8,026 nucleotides of DNA from an uncultured Eggerthella sp. (GTDB taxonomy: Bacteria > Actinomycetota > Coriobacteriia > Coriobacteriales > Eggerthellaceae), in the NCBI GenBank assembly GCA_900551155.1, contig URVA01000062.1, positions 1 through 8,026 on the forward strand, in the 5' to 3' direction. The translations under genes and the position numbers were made by a program. Shown here one piece after another: positions 6,115 to 8,026 of the stretch. Numbering within the stretch: the first letter of the stretch is position 1; each line of letters begins with the position of its first letter. The notes under the pieces were generated by a model. It saw only the letters and a list, made by a program, of their open reading frames with translations, was not told the origin of the DNA and did no database searches.

Positions 6115-6176
6115 AATATAAATTTTAAGCGTGCTCTGGTTGGTAATTCTCCATAAAAAAGAAGGGCGGGAGTTTC

Positions 6177-6575
6177 ATGCCAGCGTTGCAAGTAAAAGAC
6201 TTTCCTCAAGATTTATATGACGAATTGAAGGCGTGCGCAGCAAAGGAAGACCGTAGTATTTCTCAGCAGACAGTACACATTTTGCGCGATTACTTGCGCG
6301 CGTATCGCCAGTGGTCAAATCGAAGCGACTGGGAAGTAGTGCCGAAGTCTTCGGAAGCTTACCACCCTTATCATGCACGTACTATGAGTAGACGCGAATC
6401 CGAAGAGGCAGAGCGTCAAGCGCGCATCGAAAAACGCAAAAAGATTTTTGAAAAAATAGAGAAAGCTTCTTCTTTTGATCTCCCTGAAGAATATTCCAGC
6501 GAAGCGGAATTGGTTCATGGAATGAGAGAAGAAAGAGATGCGCAAATCTTTGCAGCGTTAGGTGGTAAGCAATGA
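6177..6575 (+). CDS. Antitoxin, FitA/VapB-like ribbon-helix-helix, unusually long
   Basis: The antitoxin binds and inhibits the VapC toxin encoded next and usually represses its own operon. Residues 2-42 form a ribbon-helix-helix DNA-binding domain: strand PALQVKDF, helix PQDLYDELKACAAKE, turn DRSIS, helix QQTVHILRDYLR. The DFP..LY..L......RSISQQ pattern is typical of FitA-like antitoxins. These are commonly around 75-90 residues, but this one has 132. The extra part is a Trp/Tyr/His-containing linker (45-68) and a long Arg/Glu-rich helix (71-98, likely coiled coil), before an acidic C-terminal segment ending RDAQIFAALGG that probably occupies the toxin active site. GGGAG lies 4 bases before the ATG. 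The last codons overlap the vapC start by 4 bp. Confidence 0.88.
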   Translation: MPALQVKDFPQDLYDELKACAAKEDRSISQQTVHILRDYLRAYRQWSNRSDWEVVPKSSEAYHPYHARTMSRRESEEAERQARIEKRKKIFEKIEKASSFDLPEEYSSEAELVHGMREERDAQIFAALGGKQ

Positions 6576-6979
6576 TAGTCTTGGATTGCTGTGCTGCGGT
6601 TGCAATGCTTCGTAAAACCGCTGAAGGCGAAGCACTTAAAGCTTTAATGATTGAAGGGGAATCGGTAGTTTCCTCAGAGTTTTATTTAGTTGAAATAAGA
6701 AATGTATTTTGGAAATTTGTACGAACGGGTAAGCTGACCGAAGAGGAAGCTCGGGAGAAAATTAAAGAAGCAATAGGACTCGTGGATGTCTTTGTGCCCA
6801 TAAGAGATAATGCCGATGAAGCGTTTGCTGAAGCAGTGCGGCAAAATCATTCGGTGTACGACATGTTTTATCTCACGTTGGTTCGTCGCACTTCAGGCAC
6901 GCTGTTTTCTCTTGATAAAAAACTTGTTTCGCTCTGTGAAGACATGGGTCTTAATGCGGTTGTAGAAGTGGAACTATAA
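6572..6979 (+). CDS. vapC: VapC-type toxin, PIN-domain ribonuclease
   Basis: VapC toxins are Mg-dependent endoribonucleases that cleave specific RNAs (often tRNA or rRNA) and halt growth when freed from the antitoxin. The 135-residue product has the four conserved acidic PIN residues: Asp5 (IVLDCC), Glu41 (YLVEIRN), Asp97 (SVYDMFYL) and Asp115 in LFSLDKKL, with Ser113 in the usual T/S position. Length is normal for VapC. ATGA at 6572-6575 overlaps its start with the antitoxin stop, which indicates translational coupling. The Arg codon AGA appears in both TA genes, while the tat-hyp genes mostly use CGC/CGT, consistent with the module being acquired. The RNA target cannot be read from sequence. 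Confidence 0.93.
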   Translation: MIVLDCCAAVAMLRKTAEGEALKALMIEGESVVSSEFYLVEIRNVFWKFVRTGKLTEEEAREKIKEAIGLVDVFVPIRDNADEAFAEAVRQNHSVYDMFYLTLVRRTSGTLFSLDKKLVSLCEDMGLNAVVEVEL

Positions 6980-7233
6980 AGTGACACGCAAAACTCTCAT
7001 GTTGTGTGGTCTTGGCTTTATGCGCACGGCGGCTGGCAGAAGCCAAAATATAAAGTAACAATTTATAAAACTTATCTAAAAATCTTGGAACAATATGAGC
7101 TCTTTCTGACACAGTGGAGCCAGATATTCACCAAAAAACGCCTGGTCAAACCAAAGAATGTAATAAAGATATCAGTCGTTTAACCTCACATAGAAATCTA
7201 AGTGTCATACACTCATATTTTCTTCATGATGGG
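6980..7233 (+). other. AT-rich gene-poor stretch with an open frame continuing in phase with vapC
   Basis: No ORF with a start and ribosome site is apparent. The vapC reading frame stays open for 67 codons beyond its TAA, to the TAA at 7181-7183, giving a Lys/Tyr/Trp-rich translation (for example WLYAHGGWQKPKYKVTIYK) that I cannot assign. It may be the remnant of a lost gene or chance. TTGGCTT (7012-7018) and AAGCCAA (7040-7046) form a 7-bp inverted pair without a T-run, a poor candidate terminator for the TA operon. Confidence 0.3.
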
Positions 7234-7261
7234 TTGCATTCCTTGAGTAAGTTGCTAATAT
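7234..7261 (+). promoter_or_regulatory. Likely groESL promoter
   Basis: TTGCAT (7234-7239) and TAATAT (7256-7261) are 16 bases apart, placing the transcription start about where the CIRCE element begins. That is the expected arrangement for a HrcA-repressed heat-shock promoter. TTGAGT (7243-7248) with TATAGG (7263-7268) is a poorer alternative (14-base spacing). A second -35-like TTGACT at 7309-7314 lacks a good -10. Confidence 0.55.
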
Positions 7262-7270
7262 GTATAGGCG

Positions 7271-7297
7271 TTAGCACTCATAAGGTTTGAGTGCTAG
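7271..7297 (+). promoter_or_regulatory. CIRCE operator (HrcA-binding site) of the groE operon
   Basis: TTAGCACTC, nine bases, then GAGTGCTAG. This is the CIRCE consensus (TTAGCACTC-N9-GAGTGCTAA) with one mismatch at the last base. HrcA binds this palindrome and represses chaperonin genes until heat shock. No second CIRCE copy or full HAIR/HspR site is visible. Confidence 0.95.
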
Positions 7298-7505
7298 CCA
7301 CTTACAGTTTGACTGCTAATTGTCTGCAACATACGTTTGGGCGCAAAAGCACATAATGCTTCACAAAAGCAAAGCTAGCGCAAACAAAGCAGAGCGGTCT
7401 TTCTGGGTTGGAACTTTGGTAATAAGGCGCGCGAGTAAAAGTTTGCGATTAACTCGGCACGAGCTTTCTCTTGCGCGATTTAGAACTTAAGAAAGGAAGT
7501 ACGTT
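7298..7505 (+). other. Long leader between CIRCE and groES
   Basis: There are 208 bases without a gene. They hold two exact CAAAAGCA copies 20 bases apart (7344-7351, 7364-7371) and a related CAAAGCA (7385-7391), plus weak hairpins (AAGCA/TGCTT at 7347-7361; CGAGT/ACTCG around 7433-7455). The groES ribosome site AAAGGA is at 7492-7497. No convincing riboswitch or thermometer is recognised. Confidence 0.4.
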
Positions 7506-7796
7506 ATGAATCTTAAGCCAGTTGGTGATCGCATCGTCGTTAAGCAGGACGAAGCACAGGAAACCACTGCAGGCGGTCTGTATATCGCAGCTGATTCTAA
7601 AGAAAAGCCTCAAACAGGTGTTGTTCTGGCTGTAGGCGAGGGCAAGATCAACAACGAAGGCAATCATCTTCCCATGCCAGTTAAAGAGGGCGACCGCGTT
7701 CTCTATGGTAAGTATGGCGGAACCGAAGTTGATGTAGATGGCGAAAAGGTAATGATTCTTCGTGCTGACGACATCTACGCAGTATTTGCTGAATAA
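7506..7796 (+). CDS. groES: Co-chaperonin GroES (Cpn10)
   Basis: GroES forms the heptameric lid of the GroEL folding chamber. The 96-residue product has the expected length and motifs: LKPVGDRIVVK (3-13), the mobile loop (about 16-34), PQTGVVLAVGEG (35-46), VKEGDRVLYGKYGGTEV (59-75) and the C-terminal ILRADDIYAV (84-93). In the mobile loop the GroEL-contacting hydrophobic tripeptide is LYI (25-27) in place of the common IVL-like residues. AAAGGA lies 8 bases before the ATG. It is followed by groEL after 44 bases, and both are downstream of CIRCE. Codon use matches the upstream genes (glycine mostly GGC/GGT). Confidence 0.98.
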   Translation: MNLKPVGDRIVVKQDEAQETTAGGLYIAADSKEKPQTGVVLAVGEGKINNEGNHLPMPVKEGDRVLYGKYGGTEVDVDGEKVMILRADDIYAVFAE

Positions 7797-7840
7797 AGAC
7801 CACTCACTTTAGTAACACTTCTTTGAAAGGAATTGTTTTT

Positions 7841-8026
7841 ATGGCAAAGGAAATTAAGTTTGGCGCAGAAGCAAGAGCCGCACTGGAGAGCGGTGTAAAT
7901 CAGCTGGCAGATACTGTTCGTGTAACCCTGGGACCGAAAGGAAGAAACGTAGTTCTTGATAAATCCTTTGGAGCTCCGCTGATCACCAATGACGGCGTTA
8001 CCATTGCAAAGGAGATTGAGCTGGAG
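7841..8026 (+). CDS. groEL: Chaperonin GroEL (Cpn60), N-terminal 62 residues (3' end outside window)
   Basis: GroEL is the double-ring ATP-driven folding chamber. The fragment begins MAKEIKFGAEARAAL and contains the nucleotide-binding TLGPKGRNV (29-37) and ITNDGVTIAKEIELE (48-62), with Asp51 at the position of the catalytic Asp52 of E. coli. GAAAGGA (7825-7831) lies 9 bases before the ATG. Codons differ from groES: two of three Arg are AGA, three of six Gly are GGA, five of six Leu are CTG and four of six Glu are GAG. The residues, from memory, look more like Lachnospiraceae/Clostridia GroEL than actinobacterial GroEL (KSFGAPLITNDGVTIAKE). The gene is cut by the window end. Confidence 0.98.
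   Translation, partial: MAKEIKFGAEARAALESGVNQLADTVRVTLGPKGRNVVLDKSFGAPLITNDGVTIAKEIELE

Noticed and set aside
7012..7046. TTGGCTT/AAGCCAA hairpin as terminator of vapBC
   Set aside because: There is a 21-base loop and no T-run after it.
7242..7248. CTTGAGT, half of an HspR HAIR site near groES
   Set aside because: The required ACTCAAG partner seven bases further on is absent.
1..8026. CRISPR array, tRNA, rRNA, insertion sequence or prophage
   Set aside because: No regular repeat-spacer pattern, tRNA-like cloverleaf, transposase or terminal inverted repeats were seen.

Overview
The window looks like part of a chromosome of an anaerobic, respiring bacterium with mid-40s percent GC by eye. 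My best guess is a low-GC member of the Coriobacteriia (Eggerthellaceae-like). The reasons are menaquinone methylation, Tat export and [NiFe]-hydrogenase maturation genes together, a CIRCE-controlled groE operon, and the style of the small Arg/Lys-rich proteins. This is an inference from gene content; no 16S gene or other marker is present.

Layout. (1) Positions 1-200, minus strand: the 5' end of a flavin-reductase-like gene, cut by the window edge. (2) Positions 356-679, plus strand: two very small predicted membrane proteins (46 and 31 aa). (3) Positions 690-1466, minus strand: MenG/UbiE, the last methylation step of menaquinone synthesis. (4) Positions 1622-5931, plus strand: an amidohydrolase-fold protein that has lost nearly all its metal and catalytic residues, a 66-aa single-span membrane protein, TatB, TatC, HypA and, after a leader of about 130 bp, HypB. 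A Rho-independent terminator follows at 6034-6065. (5) Positions 6177-6979: a type II toxin-antitoxin pair, with a long FitA/VapB-like ribbon-helix-helix antitoxin and a PIN-domain VapC toxin overlapping by 4 bp. (6) Positions 6980-7505: a gene-poor stretch of 526 bp ending in the groE promoter, a near-perfect CIRCE element and a long leader. (7) Positions 7506-8026: groES and the first 62 codons of groEL.

How the parts fit. HypA and HypB deliver nickel to [NiFe] hydrogenase, and TatB/TatC export folded, cofactor-loaded proteins such as hydrogenase small-subunit complexes, so their adjacency links nickel insertion with export. MenG makes the menaquinone that would accept the electrons. The VapBC module sits between the hyp terminator and the groE control region and looks like a self-contained insertion.

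Points most worth attention: the amidohydrolase pseudoenzyme; four related half-sites in the hypB leader that can form alternative hairpins, one touching the ribosome binding site; the change in codon style and apparent ancestry between groES and groEL; the unusually long antitoxin; and the tiny membrane-protein ORFs at the left.
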